NCBI GenBank assembly: GCA_050633625.1
Contig: JBOEGW010000007.1
Span: 186,001 to 250,000, forward strand
DNA length: 64,000 nucleotides
Source of the DNA: JBOEGW01 sp050633625
GTDB taxonomy: Bacteria; Pseudomonadota; Alphaproteobacteria; Rhodobacterales; Rhodobacteraceae
Direction of reading: 5' to 3'
Shown: positions 15,648 through 24,912 of the stretch, piece by piece
Layout: every line of letters starts with the position of its first letter
Position numbering within the stretch: the stretch's first letter is position 1
The notes under the pieces: model-generated
Seen by the model: the letters and a program-made list of their open reading frames with translations, nothing else
Databases searched by the model: none
What the model was told of the DNA's origin: nothing
Translations under genes and position numbers: made by a program

Positions 15648-17171
15648 ATGGCCAGCCATGAGGATGTGATCGTCAAAGACGGCGTCGAGGAAGAAACCGT
15701 AGAAGCTGTGCGCTCACTGGGCGGAAAGTACAAATACGGCTGGGACACCGATATTGAGATGGACTACGCCCCCAAAGGGCTGTCTGAGGATATTGTGCGT
15801 CTGATTTCGCAAAAGAACGATGAACCGGAATGGATGTTGGATTGGCGGCTTGAGGCCTATCGCCGTTGGCTCAAGATGACCGAACCGACATGGGCAATGG
15901 TGGATTATCCTGAAATCGACTTCCAAGACCAATACTATTATGCGCGCCCAAAAAGCATGGAAGAAAAGCCAAAATCGCTGGAGGATGTTGACCCTAAGCT
16001 ATTGGCAACATACGAGAAACTTGGCATCCCCTTGAAAGAACAGATGATCCTCGCAGGGGTAGAGGGCGCCGAAGACATGCCAGCAGAGGGCCGCAAGGTT
16101 GCTGTGGACGCTGTGTTTGACTCCGTCTCCGTGGGCACAACCTTCCAAAAAGAACTCGAAGCGGTTGGCGTGATCTTTTGTTCCATTTCTGAGGCGATCA
16201 AAGACCACCCGGAGCTTGTCAAAAAGTACCTCGGCAGCGTGGTGCCCCAGACTGATAACTACTACGCAACGCTCAATTCCGCCGTCTTTTCCGATGGGTC
16301 GTTCGTCTATATTCCGCCGGGTGTGCGCTGCCCAATGGAGCTTTCGACATATTTTCGCATCAATGCCGAAAACACCGGCCAGTTTGAGCGCACGTTGATC
16401 ATCGCGGATAAAGAAGCCTATGTGAGCTACCTTGAGGGCTGCACAGCGCCCCAGCGCGATGTTGCCCAATTGCACGCCGCCGTTGTTGAGCTGGTGCTGC
16501 TGGACGACGCGGAAATCAAATATTCCACAGTGCAGAACTGGTTCCCCGGCGACGAGGACGGCAAAGGCGGGATCTATAACTTCGTGACCAAACGCGCCGA
16601 TTGTCGCGGTGCGCGCTCCAAAGTGATGTGGACGCAGGTGGAAACCGGATCAGCGGTCACCTGGAAATACCCGTCCTGCATCCTGCGCGGCGATGACAGC
16701 CAGGGCGAATTCTATTCGATTGCGATCACAAACAACCATCAGCAAGCCGATACGGGCACCAAGATGGTCCATCTGGGCAAAAACACCAAGAGCCGGATCG
16801 TCTCCAAAGGGATTTCTGCAGGCGTGGCGCAAAACACCTATCGCGGGCTTGTGTCCATGCACCCCAAGGCCAAGAACAGCCGCAACTATACCCAATGCGA
16901 CAGCCTGTTGATTGGCGACAAATGCGGCGCGCATACTGTCCCTTATATCGAAGTGAAGAACAACTCTTCGCGGGTGGAACATGAGGCTACGACCTCGAAA
17001 GTGGACGACGAACAAATGTTCTATTGCCAAAGCCGGGGTATGGACGAGGAGGCCGCTGTGGCGCTGATCGTCAACGGCTTTGCCAAAGAGGTGCTGCAAG
17101 CGCTACCGATGGAATTTGCCATGGAAGCTCAACAGCTTGTGGCGATCTCTTTGGAAGGGAGCGTTGGCTAA
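15648..17171 (+). CDS. sufB: Fe-S cluster assembly protein SufB
   Basis: SufB is the scaffold core of the SufBC2D complex, on which clusters are built. The 507-residue length is typical. Recognisable segments include KYKYGWDTDIEMDYAPKGL near the N-terminus, YFRINAENTGQFERTLIIAD, SYLEGCTAPQ, and the C-terminal VEHEATTSKVDDEQMFYCQS that carries conserved functional residues. AGGAG stands 8 bases before the ATG. It is followed not by sufC, as usual, but by a methyltransferase gene 4 bases downstream. Confidence 0.97.
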   Translation: MASHEDVIVKDGVEEETVEAVRSLGGKYKYGWDTDIEMDYAPKGLSEDIVRLISQKNDEPEWMLDWRLEAYRRWLKMTEPTWAMVDYPEIDFQDQYYYARPKSMEEKPKSLEDVDPKLLATYEKLGIPLKEQMILAGVEGAEDMPAEGRKVAVDAVFDSVSVGTTFQKELEAVGVIFCSISEAIKDHPELVKKYLGSVVPQTDNYYATLNSAVFSDGSFVYIPPGVRCPMELSTYFRINAENTGQFERTLIIADKEAYVSYLEGCTAPQRDVAQLHAAVVELVLLDDAEIKYSTVQNWFPGDEDGKGGIYNFVTKRADCRGARSKVMWTQVETGSAVTWKYPSCILRGDDSQGEFYSIAITNNHQQADTGTKMVHLGKNTKSRIVSKGISAGVAQNTYRGLVSMHPKAKNSRNYTQCDSLLIGDKCGAHTVPYIEVKNNSSRVEHEATTSKVDDEQMFYCQSRGMDEEAAVALIVNGFAKEVLQALPMEFAMEAQQLVAISLEGSVG

Positions 17172-17175
17172 TCCC

Positions 17176-17985
17176 ATGTCCGGCACCGTTGACATGCCAA
17201 TCACCAACGAAACGGGGGCGGATTACTTTGATCTGGCCGCCGCGCAGGACTCGATTGAGTCTGGCGCGCCCTTTGCCTTTCCGCCGTTTGAGGTGGTGCG
17301 CACGCGGATGGGGGCGACCAATGTGACCTTCTGTGTGAACATGGTCAAAGACGCGATCCAGAACTGCCATCGCAAAGGCGAATTCTACGAGCAACCTGAA
17401 CTGAACGCATTGGCGGCGGCGCTTCCACATGGCTTGTCGATGCTCGATGTGGGGGCCAATGTCGGCAATCACGCGCTGTTTTTCGCCCTGTTCAAATCCG
17501 CGCGCAGAGTGGTGGTGATCGAGCCTAATCCACTCGCCATCGCGCCGCTTGTGGGCAATGTAATGCTCAACGGTTTGAACGATGTGATCGACATCAGCGC
17601 ACTTGGGATTGGTCTTTCGGATCGTTCAGAAGGTGGCTTTGGCATGAACCGCCGCGCGATCAACCTTGGGGGCACACCGATGCGCCCCAATGAAGGCACG
17701 ATCGAAGCACATGCGGGCGATGATCTGTTTCAGGATGAAGCATTCGACTTCATTAAGATCGACGTGGAAGGCATGGAAATGAAAGTCCTTTCTGGACTTG
17801 AGAAAACAGTCTCCACACATCGGCCTTTGATGTTTGTTGAGGTGGAAAACGATCACATCGACGCCTTTATGAGCTGGGTCGAAAAGATGAACTATAGCGT
17901 TCAAAACGAGTGGCAACGCTATGAAAACAATAAAAATTACCTGATTGCGCCAAATACGGCTGACGGGACAGAAGGTGCCGGTTGA
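17176..17985 (+). CDS. FkbM-family SAM-dependent methyltransferase within the suf operon
   Basis: The 269-residue protein has the FkbM fold: SAM motif I LDVGANVGNHALFFALF (about residues 94-110), the following acidic strand VVVIEPNP, and the FkbM signature FDFIKIDVEGMEMKVLSGLE. FkbM enzymes O-methylate varied targets, often glycans or secondary metabolites; nothing shows the substrate here. It begins 4 bases after the sufB stop and ends 25 bases before sufC, with a G-rich site overlapping the sufB end. The start at 17176 is the first ATG after the sufB stop. Confidence 0.85.
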   Translation: MSGTVDMPITNETGADYFDLAAAQDSIESGAPFAFPPFEVVRTRMGATNVTFCVNMVKDAIQNCHRKGEFYEQPELNALAAALPHGLSMLDVGANVGNHALFFALFKSARRVVVIEPNPLAIAPLVGNVMLNGLNDVIDISALGIGLSDRSEGGFGMNRRAINLGGTPMRPNEGTIEAHAGDDLFQDEAFDFIKIDVEGMEMKVLSGLEKTVSTHRPLMFVEVENDHIDAFMSWVEKMNYSVQNEWQRYENNKNYLIAPNTADGTEGAG

Positions 17986-18010
17986 GCCGCGCAGACCAAA
18001 GGACAAATAA

Positions 18011-18769
18011 ATGCTAAGTATCAAAGACCTACACGTCGATCTTGAAGAAGAAGATAAGCAAATCCTCAAAGGCGTTGACCTTGAGGTGCCAGCGGGGGCC
18101 GTCCACGCAATTATGGGGCCAAACGGGTCCGGGAAATCGACGCTCTCTTATGTGTTGTCTGGGCGTGACGGCTATGAGGTGATCAAGGGTGAGGCCCAAT
18201 TGGACGGCGAAGATCTGCTGGACATGGACCCCGCTGAACGCGCCGCCGCGGGGCTGTTCCTCGCGTTCCAATACCCGGTGGAGATCCCCGGCGTTGGCAA
18301 CATGACCTTCCTGCGCACCGCCGTAAACGCGCAGCGCAAAGCGCGCGGCGAAGAAGAAATGAGCGCCGCAGACTTCCTCAAAGAGGTGCGCGCCAAAGCG
18401 AAGACACTCAAAATCGACGCTGATATGCTCAAACGTCCTGTCAATGTGGGCTTCTCAGGTGGTGAGAAAAAACGCAATGAAATCCTACAGATGGCTATGC
18501 TTGAGCCAAAAATGTGTATCCTTGATGAGACCGACAGTGGCCTTGATGTGGATGCTATGAAACTTGTGTCTGAGGGGGTGAATGCGCTGCGGGACGCGGG
18601 GCGCTCGTTCCTTGTCATCACCCATTACCAACGTCTTCTCGATCACATCAAACCCGATGTGGTGCATATTATGGCGCGCGGGCGGATCATTAAGTCCGGC
18701 GGTCCTGAACTGGCGCTGGAAGTCGAAAACAACGGTTATGCCGATATTCTTGCGGAGCTTGATGCATGA
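18011..18769 (+). CDS. sufC: Fe-S cluster assembly ATPase SufC
   Basis: SufC is the ABC-type ATPase of the SufBC2D scaffold. The 252-residue protein has Walker A GPNGSGKST, the SufC signature FSGGEKKRNEI, Walker B with the typical CILDETDSGLD, and the switch histidine in VITHYQRLL. There are no membrane parts. Its stop overlaps the sufD start (ATGA). Confidence 0.97.
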   Translation: MLSIKDLHVDLEEEDKQILKGVDLEVPAGAVHAIMGPNGSGKSTLSYVLSGRDGYEVIKGEAQLDGEDLLDMDPAERAAAGLFLAFQYPVEIPGVGNMTFLRTAVNAQRKARGEEEMSAADFLKEVRAKAKTLKIDADMLKRPVNVGFSGGEKKRNEILQMAMLEPKMCILDETDSGLDVDAMKLVSEGVNALRDAGRSFLVITHYQRLLDHIKPDVVHIMARGRIIKSGGPELALEVENNGYADILAELDA

Positions 18770-20055
18770 ACGCGCTCACGGCAAAACAAGATGCGCTGGC
18801 GGCCAAACTGGCAGGTCTGAGCGTTCCGGACAGCGGGGCATGGCTGGCACCACTGCGCGCAAACGCTCAAGATCGCCTCGCGGCAATGGGGCTGCCCACA
18901 CGCCGGGACGAATATTGGTTCTACACAAAACCAGACACATTGAACGCGCCACAAGCCCCGCAAGCGGAGGCCCTGGATCATGGCGGCGAAGCCCCTGTGT
19001 TTCATGATGTGGATCGCCTGAAACTTGTGTTTGTTGACGGTGTTTTCGCCCCAGACGAAAGCGACGCAGCAGCGCTTGAGGCCGTGACAATTGAGCGGCT
19101 GGCGGAGGCGGCACACGCGGCGGATCACTGGGCGAAACCGCTTTACGGAACCCTTGAGGCGACCGGGCAAACGCCAGTCGAACGTCCCTTTGCGGCGCTG
19201 AACTCGGCCTATGCGACGGATGGTGTTTTGATCCATGTCACGGGCAAAGCGGCCAAGCCGATCAGCCTGATTTATCGGCACGAATCAAGCACTTCGGATG
19301 CGATATTACACCATGTTGTGAAGTTGGAGGCGGGCGCTGAGTTGACCTTGTTGGAAAACGGCCCGGCGGCGGCACGCTTTAACAAAGTGCTGGAAGTCGA
19401 TGTGGCGGAGGGGGCCAAGTTCCACCATATCCGCGCTCAAGGCCGGGACCATGATCGACGCGCGATCACGCATATTTTCGCGCGCCTCAGCCGGGAAAGC
19501 GTGTTCAAAAGCTTCACCTTGACGGTCAATGGACGCCTGACACGCAACGAATGTGTCGTTGATATCCTTGGCAATGACGCTGTGTGTCATGTGGCCGGTG
19601 CAGCGATGGGCGATGGTGATTTTCACCATGATGACACTGTGTTCATCACCCATGACGCTGTGAATTGCGAAAGCCGTCAGGTGTTCAAAAAAGTGCTGCG
19701 CAACGGCGCTGTCGGCGCGTTTCAGGGCAAAATCCTCGTCAAAGAAGACGCACAGAAAACCGATGGGTACCAGAAATCCCAAGCGCTTTTGCTGGGCGAG
19801 GATGCGACCTTCTTGGCGAAGCCAGAGCTTGAAATCTACGCCGATGATGTGGCCTGTTCGCATGGCTCCACCACCGGGGCGATTGACGAGGAGGCTATGT
19901 TCTACTTGCAATCGCGCGGTATTCCAGAGGTGATCGCGACTGATCTTTTGGTGCTGGCGTTCCTTGCGGATGCGATGGAAGAAATTGAAGACGAAGCCAT
20001 TCGCGAAGACATAAACGGACGCCTTAATGCATGGCTGTTGCGGCGGCGCGGCTGA
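18766..20055 (+). CDS. sufD: Fe-S cluster assembly protein SufD
   Basis: SufD is the SufB paralogue in the SufBC2D complex and is needed for iron entry. The 429-residue protein has the right-handed helix core and the C-terminal block YADDVACSHGSTTGAIDEEA followed by MFYLQSRGIPE, where a conserved histidine lies. Translational coupling with sufC is indicated by the 4-base overlap. It is followed after 3 bases by a membrane protein gene. Confidence 0.95.
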   Translation: MNALTAKQDALAAKLAGLSVPDSGAWLAPLRANAQDRLAAMGLPTRRDEYWFYTKPDTLNAPQAPQAEALDHGGEAPVFHDVDRLKLVFVDGVFAPDESDAAALEAVTIERLAEAAHAADHWAKPLYGTLEATGQTPVERPFAALNSAYATDGVLIHVTGKAAKPISLIYRHESSTSDAILHHVVKLEAGAELTLLENGPAAARFNKVLEVDVAEGAKFHHIRAQGRDHDRRAITHIFARLSRESVFKSFTLTVNGRLTRNECVVDILGNDAVCHVAGAAMGDGDFHHDDTVFITHDAVNCESRQVFKKVLRNGAVGAFQGKILVKEDAQKTDGYQKSQALLLGEDATFLAKPELEIYADDVACSHGSTTGAIDEEAMFYLQSRGIPEVIATDLLVLAFLADAMEEIEDEAIREDINGRLNAWLLRRRG

Positions 20056-20058
20056 TCC

Positions 20059-20553
20059 ATGTCGGTGGTGAAAGATATTCTCGCGGCCTATCGACGGCCA
20101 AGGGCTGTGTTTCGGCGCAGGCTCGGGGACACCATCCGCGAAGACCGTGCGATTGCTGTGCTTATGGCCGCGTGTTTGGTGATATTTGTGGCGCAATGGC
20201 CGCGTTTGATGCGTCAATCCATGACCGATGCCGAGGTGCCTCTTGAGGCGCTCATGGGCGGGACATTGCTGGGCTGGCTGTTTTTCGTGCCGCTCTTTGC
20301 CTATGCGCTTGGCGGGGTGACGAAACTGATCCTGAACCTGTTTGGCGGCAAAACCACTTGGTTTTCAGCCCGTTTCGCGCTGTTTTGGGCGCTGCTCGTG
20401 GCCTCGCCGCTATGGCTGTTATGGGGGCTCGTCGCCGGATATATCGGGCCAGGGCAAGAGCTGCAAATCGTTGGTTTCATTGCGCTTACCGCGTTTTTGG
20501 TGCATTGGATTGTCAACCTTACGATCGTTGCACGGGGAAGTGATGCGCATTGA
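20059..20553 (+). CDS. Yip1-like membrane protein A
   Basis: The 164-residue protein has about four hydrophobic helices (near residues 33-50, 68-85, 106-128 and 135-157). The fold and the N-terminal AYRRPRAVFRRRL segment fit the bacterial Yip1 family. It follows sufD by 3 bases and overlaps the next membrane gene by 11. Its place between sufD and sufS suggests cotranscription; a role in cluster assembly is not shown. Confidence 0.7.
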   Translation: MSVVKDILAAYRRPRAVFRRRLGDTIREDRAIAVLMAACLVIFVAQWPRLMRQSMTDAEVPLEALMGGTLLGWLFFVPLFAYALGGVTKLILNLFGGKTTWFSARFALFWALLVASPLWLLWGLVAGYIGPGQELQIVGFIALTAFLVHWIVNLTIVARGSDAH

Positions 20554-21154
20554 GCCGGGATATCTGCTGGGCATGGTGATGCAAACCATTGCAGAGCCGC
20601 GCAAAGTCGCGCGCGAACTGTTTGACTTGCAGATTGAGCGCGGCGCGCTGTGGATGATCCTGATCTTGGTCCTGACGCTTTCGAGCGGGCTTTCGGTGCT
20701 GATTGGCACGTTTTTCCCACCCGATCCCGCCTTTGACGGGACGATATTTGCAAACCCCTTCATGACGAGTATCGCTGAAGCATCGCTTGGCATCATTGGC
20801 GTGTTCTTGGTGTTCTGGGTGGGCCGGATGACGGGTGGCACAGGGCGGTTTGAAGACGCGATCATGACTTTGGCCTGGATGGAATTCGTTCTGTTGATGT
20901 TCGCGATGATCACAATTCTCGTGATGTTGTTTGCCCCAGCGATCGGCCTGTTGCTGTGGGTTATGGGCACTGTCACATCCTTTTGGGTGCTGAGCCATTT
21001 CACAGCTGAGATGCACGGCTTTAAATCCGCGCTCAGCGTGTTTTTCGGAATTGTCCTGACGTGTTTTGTGATTTTGCTGGTGGTCTCGGTGATGTTGACG
21101 CTTGCCGGAGTCGGGGCGGGCGCCCTGTCTGGTATGGAAGGCTTAGAAGGATGA
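20543..21154 (+). CDS. Yip1-like membrane protein B
   Basis: The 203-residue membrane protein has five or so helices and a Yip1-type beginning, PGYLLGMVMQTIAEPRKVAREL. The ATG at 20543 follows GGGGAAG and overlaps the stop of the previous gene by 11 bases, so the two are likely translated together and may form a heteromer. It leads into sufS after 6 bases. Confidence 0.75.
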   Translation: MRIEPGYLLGMVMQTIAEPRKVARELFDLQIERGALWMILILVLTLSSGLSVLIGTFFPPDPAFDGTIFANPFMTSIAEASLGIIGVFLVFWVGRMTGGTGRFEDAIMTLAWMEFVLLMFAMITILVMLFAPAIGLLLWVMGTVTSFWVLSHFTAEMHGFKSALSVFFGIVLTCFVILLVVSVMLTLAGVGAGALSGMEGLEG

Positions 21155-21160
21155 CCTTTG

Positions 21161-22381
21161 ATGTATGACGTGGCCAAAATTCGCAGCGACTTTCCGATCC
21201 TCTCGCGCGAGGTGAATGGGCAACCGCTTGTTTACTTGGACAACGGCGCGTCCGCGCAAAAACCTCAGGTTGTGATTGATGCCATCACCCGTGGCTACGC
21301 TGAGGAATATGCGAATGTGCACCGTGGGCTGCATTTTTTGTCGAACCTTGCGACTGACAAATATGAAGCAGTGCGCAGCACAGTTGCCAAATTCTTGAAC
21401 GCTGCCTCCCAAGACGAGATCATCTTCAATACGGGCACCACAATGGGCATTAACATGGTGGCTTATTCTTGGGCAGCGCCGCGCATGAAGGAAGGCGATG
21501 AAATCATTCTTTCAACGATGGAGCATCACGCCAATATCGTGCCCTGGCACTTTTTGCGCGAACGTCTTGGGGTGAAATTGATTTGGGTGGACCCGGAGGA
21601 AGACGGGACTTTGCCTGCTGAAAAGGTGCTCGCGGCCATCACGAAGCGCACGAAGCTGATTGCTGTAACCCACTGCTCAAACGTGCTTGGCACCTGCGTC
21701 GATGTGGCCGCGATCTGTGCGGGCGCACGGGAAAAAGGCGTGGCGACTTTGGTGGATGGCAGTCAAGGTGCTGTGCATATGCCTGTCGATGTGCAGGCGA
21801 TTGGCTGTGATTTCTACCCAATAACGGGCCACAAACTCTATGGGCCTTCCGGGTCCGGGGCGATTTATGTGCGTGCGGAACGACAAGCGGAAATGCAGCC
21901 GTTTTTTGGCGGCGGCGATATGATCCGTGAGGTCAGCAAGGACGATGTGAGTTACAATGATCCGCCGATGAAGTTTGAGGCGGGAACGCCCGGCATTGTT
22001 CAGACAATTGGGTTTGGGGTGGCGCTGGAGTACCTCATGGAGATTGGCATGGACGCGATTCACGCCCATGAAAGCGCGCTTGTGGACTATGCGAACGCCA
22101 AGTTTGCCGGGCTGAACTGGCTCAATGTTCAAGGCAATGCGCCGGGAAAAGCGGCGATCTTTTCCATGACGGTTGAAGGTGCGGGTCATGCTCATGATCT
22201 GTCGACGATCCTTGATAAAAAGGGCATCGCCGTGCGTGCGGGCCACCACTGCGCGCAACCCTTGATGGAGCATCTGGGCGTCGCGGCAACGGCGCGCGCA
22301 TCGCTTGGGATGTATAACACAACGGATGATATTGATCGTTTGGTTGAAGGGTTGGAGTTGTGTCACAGGTTATTTGCCTGA
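21161..22381 (+). CDS. sufS: Cysteine desulfurase SufS
   Basis: This is the group II PLP desulfurase that supplies sulfur to SufBCD. The 406-residue protein has VYLDNGASAQKP, the PLP lysine Lys225 in ITGHKLYGPSG, and the active Cys364 in VRAGHHCAQPLMEHLG, which lies in the short SufS-type loop. AGAAGG stands 10 bases before the ATG; a TTG three bases earlier is a less likely start. It closes the operon; no sufE, sufA or sufT is seen next to it. Confidence 0.95.
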   Translation: MYDVAKIRSDFPILSREVNGQPLVYLDNGASAQKPQVVIDAITRGYAEEYANVHRGLHFLSNLATDKYEAVRSTVAKFLNAASQDEIIFNTGTTMGINMVAYSWAAPRMKEGDEIILSTMEHHANIVPWHFLRERLGVKLIWVDPEEDGTLPAEKVLAAITKRTKLIAVTHCSNVLGTCVDVAAICAGAREKGVATLVDGSQGAVHMPVDVQAIGCDFYPITGHKLYGPSGSGAIYVRAERQAEMQPFFGGGDMIREVSKDDVSYNDPPMKFEAGTPGIVQTIGFGVALEYLMEIGMDAIHAHESALVDYANAKFAGLNWLNVQGNAPGKAAIFSMTVEGAGHAHDLSTILDKKGIAVRAGHHCAQPLMEHLGVAATARASLGMYNTTDDIDRLVEGLELCHRLFA

Positions 22382-22395
22382 CACATGAGCGACAT

Positions 22396-22451
22396 GCGCC
22401 CGCTCGCGCGGGCGCGGCCTTCGGCGAAGGTATTTGTAAAACAAGGAAGCA
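22396..22451 (+). repeat. Dispersed intergenic hairpin element, copy f
   Basis: GCGCCCGC TCGC GCGGGCGC forms an 8-bp stem (22396-22403 with 22408-22415), followed by GGCCTTCGGCGAAGGTATTTG and TAAAACAAGGAAGCAC. It starts 14 bases after the sufS stop and lies between the convergent sufS and tetR genes. Confidence 0.65.
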
Positions 22452-22460
22452 CAACGCGCT

Positions 22461-23078
22461 TTAGGGGTCACGCTCGATAAGCCCTAGTCCCCGCAGATAG
22501 ACGCCGATCCCGGATTCAAGCAGATCTTCGGGCGGGAAGGGGGATTTGGTGCCGGGCGAGCCGCGCGCAAAGAGTTCAACAACACCGTGACTCAGCGCCC
22601 AGATATGCGCGGAGACCATGCGCGCAGGCGGGCGTTTATCTTCAGGGACTTCGCTCATCAACTCGGAGGCAGCCCGTTCCAGAACCCCCATCGCGCGGGT
22701 GGAAATATGGGCAAGCTCCGGTGTGCGGTTGACCGAAATTCCGCTTTCAAACATCGAAATATAGTGGCCGGGGAATTTGCGCGCGAACGCAAGGTAGGCA
22801 CGTCCAGTGGCCTCTAGGGACGCGAGCGCTGAGGGCTGGCCAGCGGTATAGGCATGTTCCATCAGGTCGGCAAATATCTCATAGCCTTGGCGCGCGGCCT
22901 CCGCGATCAAATCCTCGCGCCCTGCGAAATGTCGATAAACCGCCGCCGGGGTCACGCCCGCTTGTTTTGCGGCCTCGGACAGGGTGAATCCAGTTGGCCC
23001 TTTGGCTTCGATCAGCGCAAGGGCTGCTTCGACCAGGGCTTGTCGCAGATTGCCGTGGTGATAGCCGCGTTTACCCAT
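22461..23078 (-). CDS. TetR-family regulator with WHG-type C-terminal domain
   Basis: The 205-residue repressor has an N-terminal helix-turn-helix (FTLSEAAKQAGVTPAAVYRHFAGREDLI region, about residues 33-60) and a C-terminal ligand domain with AHIWALSHGVVELF, the WHG-type signature. The ATG at 23078 gives MGKRGYHHGNLRQAL, the usual beginning of this subfamily, and overlaps the ppk2 stop by 8 bases. It is the last gene of the metA-hydrolase-ppk2 run. The ligand and target are unknown. Confidence 0.85.
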   Translation of the reverse strand: MGKRGYHHGNLRQALVEAALALIEAKGPTGFTLSEAAKQAGVTPAAVYRHFAGREDLIAEAARQGYEIFADLMEHAYTAGQPSALASLEATGRAYLAFARKFPGHYISMFESGISVNRTPELAHISTRAMGVLERAASELMSEVPEDKRPPARMVSAHIWALSHGVVELFARGSPGTKSPFPPEDLLESGIGVYLRGLGLIERDP

Positions 23079-23940
23079 TCCACATATCCGGGCCGCCACA
23101 GATTTTCGGGTCGGGCGCGCAGGCTACGGCGCTGTCTTTTCCAACGTAGTCAATGCCTTGCAAAATGGCTTGCATCACGGCCAAACGCGCACGGCGTTTG
23201 TCATCAGATTTGACAACCCGCCACGGGGCGCGCGCTGTATGGGACATGGCGAAGGTTTCTTTGATGGAGTCAGAATAGGCCTCCCATCGGTTCAATCCCT
23301 CAACATCAATCCAGGACAATTTCCACTGTTTCAAAGGATCATTCTCGCGCGCCAAGAAGCGGCGCAGCTGTTCTGCTTGGCTCACATTGAGCCAGATTTT
23401 CACGAAATGAATCCCCTCATCAACAAGCATGTCTTCAAACTCCGGCAACTGGCGAAAGAAGGCGGCGCGTTGTTTGGGAGTACAAAACCCAAAGACGTTT
23501 TCGACAACGCCCCGATTATACCAGCTCCGATCAAACAGGGCGATTTCACCCGCCGTTGGCAAGTGGCGCACGTAGCGTTGAAAATACCATTCGCCGGCTT
23601 CTCGATCAGAGGGTTTGGATAGGGCGACGACTTTAGCGACGCGCGGATTGAGGTTTTCTCGGATGCGTTTGATGGCACCGCCTTTGCCCGCCGCATCGCG
23701 CCCTTCAAACACCACGACCACCCGTTTTCCGGTCTCTTTCACGTCATGTTGAAGCTTCACAAGCTCTAGTTGGAGCGCTTTGAGTGCTGTCTCATAAGCT
23801 GTCTTGTCCATCCAACGTTCATAGGGGAAACCGGCGGCGAGAATGTCCTTTTTGCCGGCTGTCCTGATCGCCTCTCGGACCTCTTGGGGCGCGTTTTCTG
23901 CGTAGAATTTGGAAATACCACCGTCAAAAGGCAAGGTCAT
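23071..23940 (-). CDS. ppk2: Polyphosphate kinase 2
   Basis: PPK2 proteins transfer phosphate between polyphosphate and nucleotides. The 289-residue protein has one PPK2 domain with Walker A GRDAAGKGGAIKR, the lid arginines and Walker B LFDRSWYNRGVVE. The N-terminal YERWMDKTAYETALKALQ fits the single-domain class. The ATG at 23940 follows CAGGAGAA by 6 bases. Whether it favours GDP, ADP or AMP cannot be settled by eye. It lies 32 bases after the hydrolase gene. Confidence 0.93.
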   Translation of the reverse strand: MTLPFDGGISKFYAENAPQEVREAIRTAGKKDILAAGFPYERWMDKTAYETALKALQLELVKLQHDVKETGKRVVVVFEGRDAAGKGGAIKRIRENLNPRVAKVVALSKPSDREAGEWYFQRYVRHLPTAGEIALFDRSWYNRGVVENVFGFCTPKQRAAFFRQLPEFEDMLVDEGIHFVKIWLNVSQAEQLRRFLARENDPLKQWKLSWIDVEGLNRWEAYSDSIKETFAMSHTARAPWRVVKSDDKRRARLAVMQAILQGIDYVGKDSAVACAPDPKICGGPDMWNG

Positions 23941-23972
23941 GTTATTCTCCTGTAAGCGTCTCAACAGTATGG

Positions 23973-24911
23973 CTATTTCAGCCCGGCACGCAACGCCGCA
24001 CGCTGAATTGCGGCGACCACTTCAGGGGTGGCGGTGTGATGGGGCATGTGGCCCACACCCGAAAGCGTTGTAAGGGCGCCGTTTTGCACATCCCGAACCA
24101 GCGGGCGGGCGTGGAGATCAATGCCCACTGTGGCATCCGTATCGCCGTGGATCACTTCGATTGGCAAGGACACGTCTTTGTAGTGCGGCGCTTGTTGGCG
24201 CAGATAATGGCGCAACAAAGTGCGTTGCAGCGCGTTGGCGCGCAGCCGATGCGGCGCCATGTTGAGCGCCGGGCCAAAATGCGCGATGTAGCCGTCGGGC
24301 ATCTCGTCAGGGGTGAACACATCTTCCACCATCTTATGAAGCCGTTTCTCAGACAGAAAAAGCGCCGCCAAGAGGGCCGCGATGTGCCCGATGATGGGCA
24401 GGCAAAGCAGCTGATAGCTCCGGTCCAGCGGACCCTTCCAGGGATGGGTCGCGCCGGAGACCGACACGATCGCCGCCGCACGCTCCGGCGCGCGCACCGC
24501 CCAATTCAGCGCCAGCGCGCCGCCAAGGCTTTGCCCCACCACAATTGGCCGCTCCAGCCCCAAAGCGTCGCAGGCCTCCAGCAGCCGATCCACCTGCGCC
24601 GATGGGCTGCGCATTTGCCACGCGCGCCCTTGCGAATAGCCAAGCCCCGGGCGATCAAAGGCCGTCACACGAAACCCCGCCGCCGTCAGGGCGGGCATCA
24701 GGCGAAATGTCATGTCGCGCGTTGTCCCCATTGAGCCATGGATCAACACAACGTCAGGACCAGACCCGGCCTGCACAAAATGCACGCGCTTCGCGGATGG
24801 CAAAATCTCTTTTCCCTCAGGGGGATAGGCAGTTTCGGCGACCTTTGTTTTGCGCCAGACATCAACCCGCACAGCAACCAGAGCCAGCAGAACAAACCAC
24901 AAGACAGTCAT
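23973..24911 (-). CDS. Membrane-anchored alpha/beta hydrolase
   Basis: The 312-residue protein begins with a hydrophobic anchor (MTVLWFVLLALVAVRVDVW) and continues as an alpha/beta hydrolase: oxyanion region VVLIHGSMGTTRDM, nucleophile GQSLGGAL, acid in HGDTDATV, and histidine in GVGHMPHH. The anchor places the catalytic part in the periplasm or on the membrane surface. The substrate is unknown. The ATG lies one base after the metA stop. Confidence 0.82.
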   Translation of the reverse strand: MTVLWFVLLALVAVRVDVWRKTKVAETAYPPEGKEILPSAKRVHFVQAGSGPDVVLIHGSMGTTRDMTFRLMPALTAAGFRVTAFDRPGLGYSQGRAWQMRSPSAQVDRLLEACDALGLERPIVVGQSLGGALALNWAVRAPERAAAIVSVSGATHPWKGPLDRSYQLLCLPIIGHIAALLAALFLSEKRLHKMVEDVFTPDEMPDGYIAHFGPALNMAPHRLRANALQRTLLRHYLRQQAPHYKDVSLPIEVIHGDTDATVGIDLHARPLVRDVQNGALTTLSGVGHMPHHTATPEVVAAIQRAALRAGLK

Positions 24912-24912
24912 G

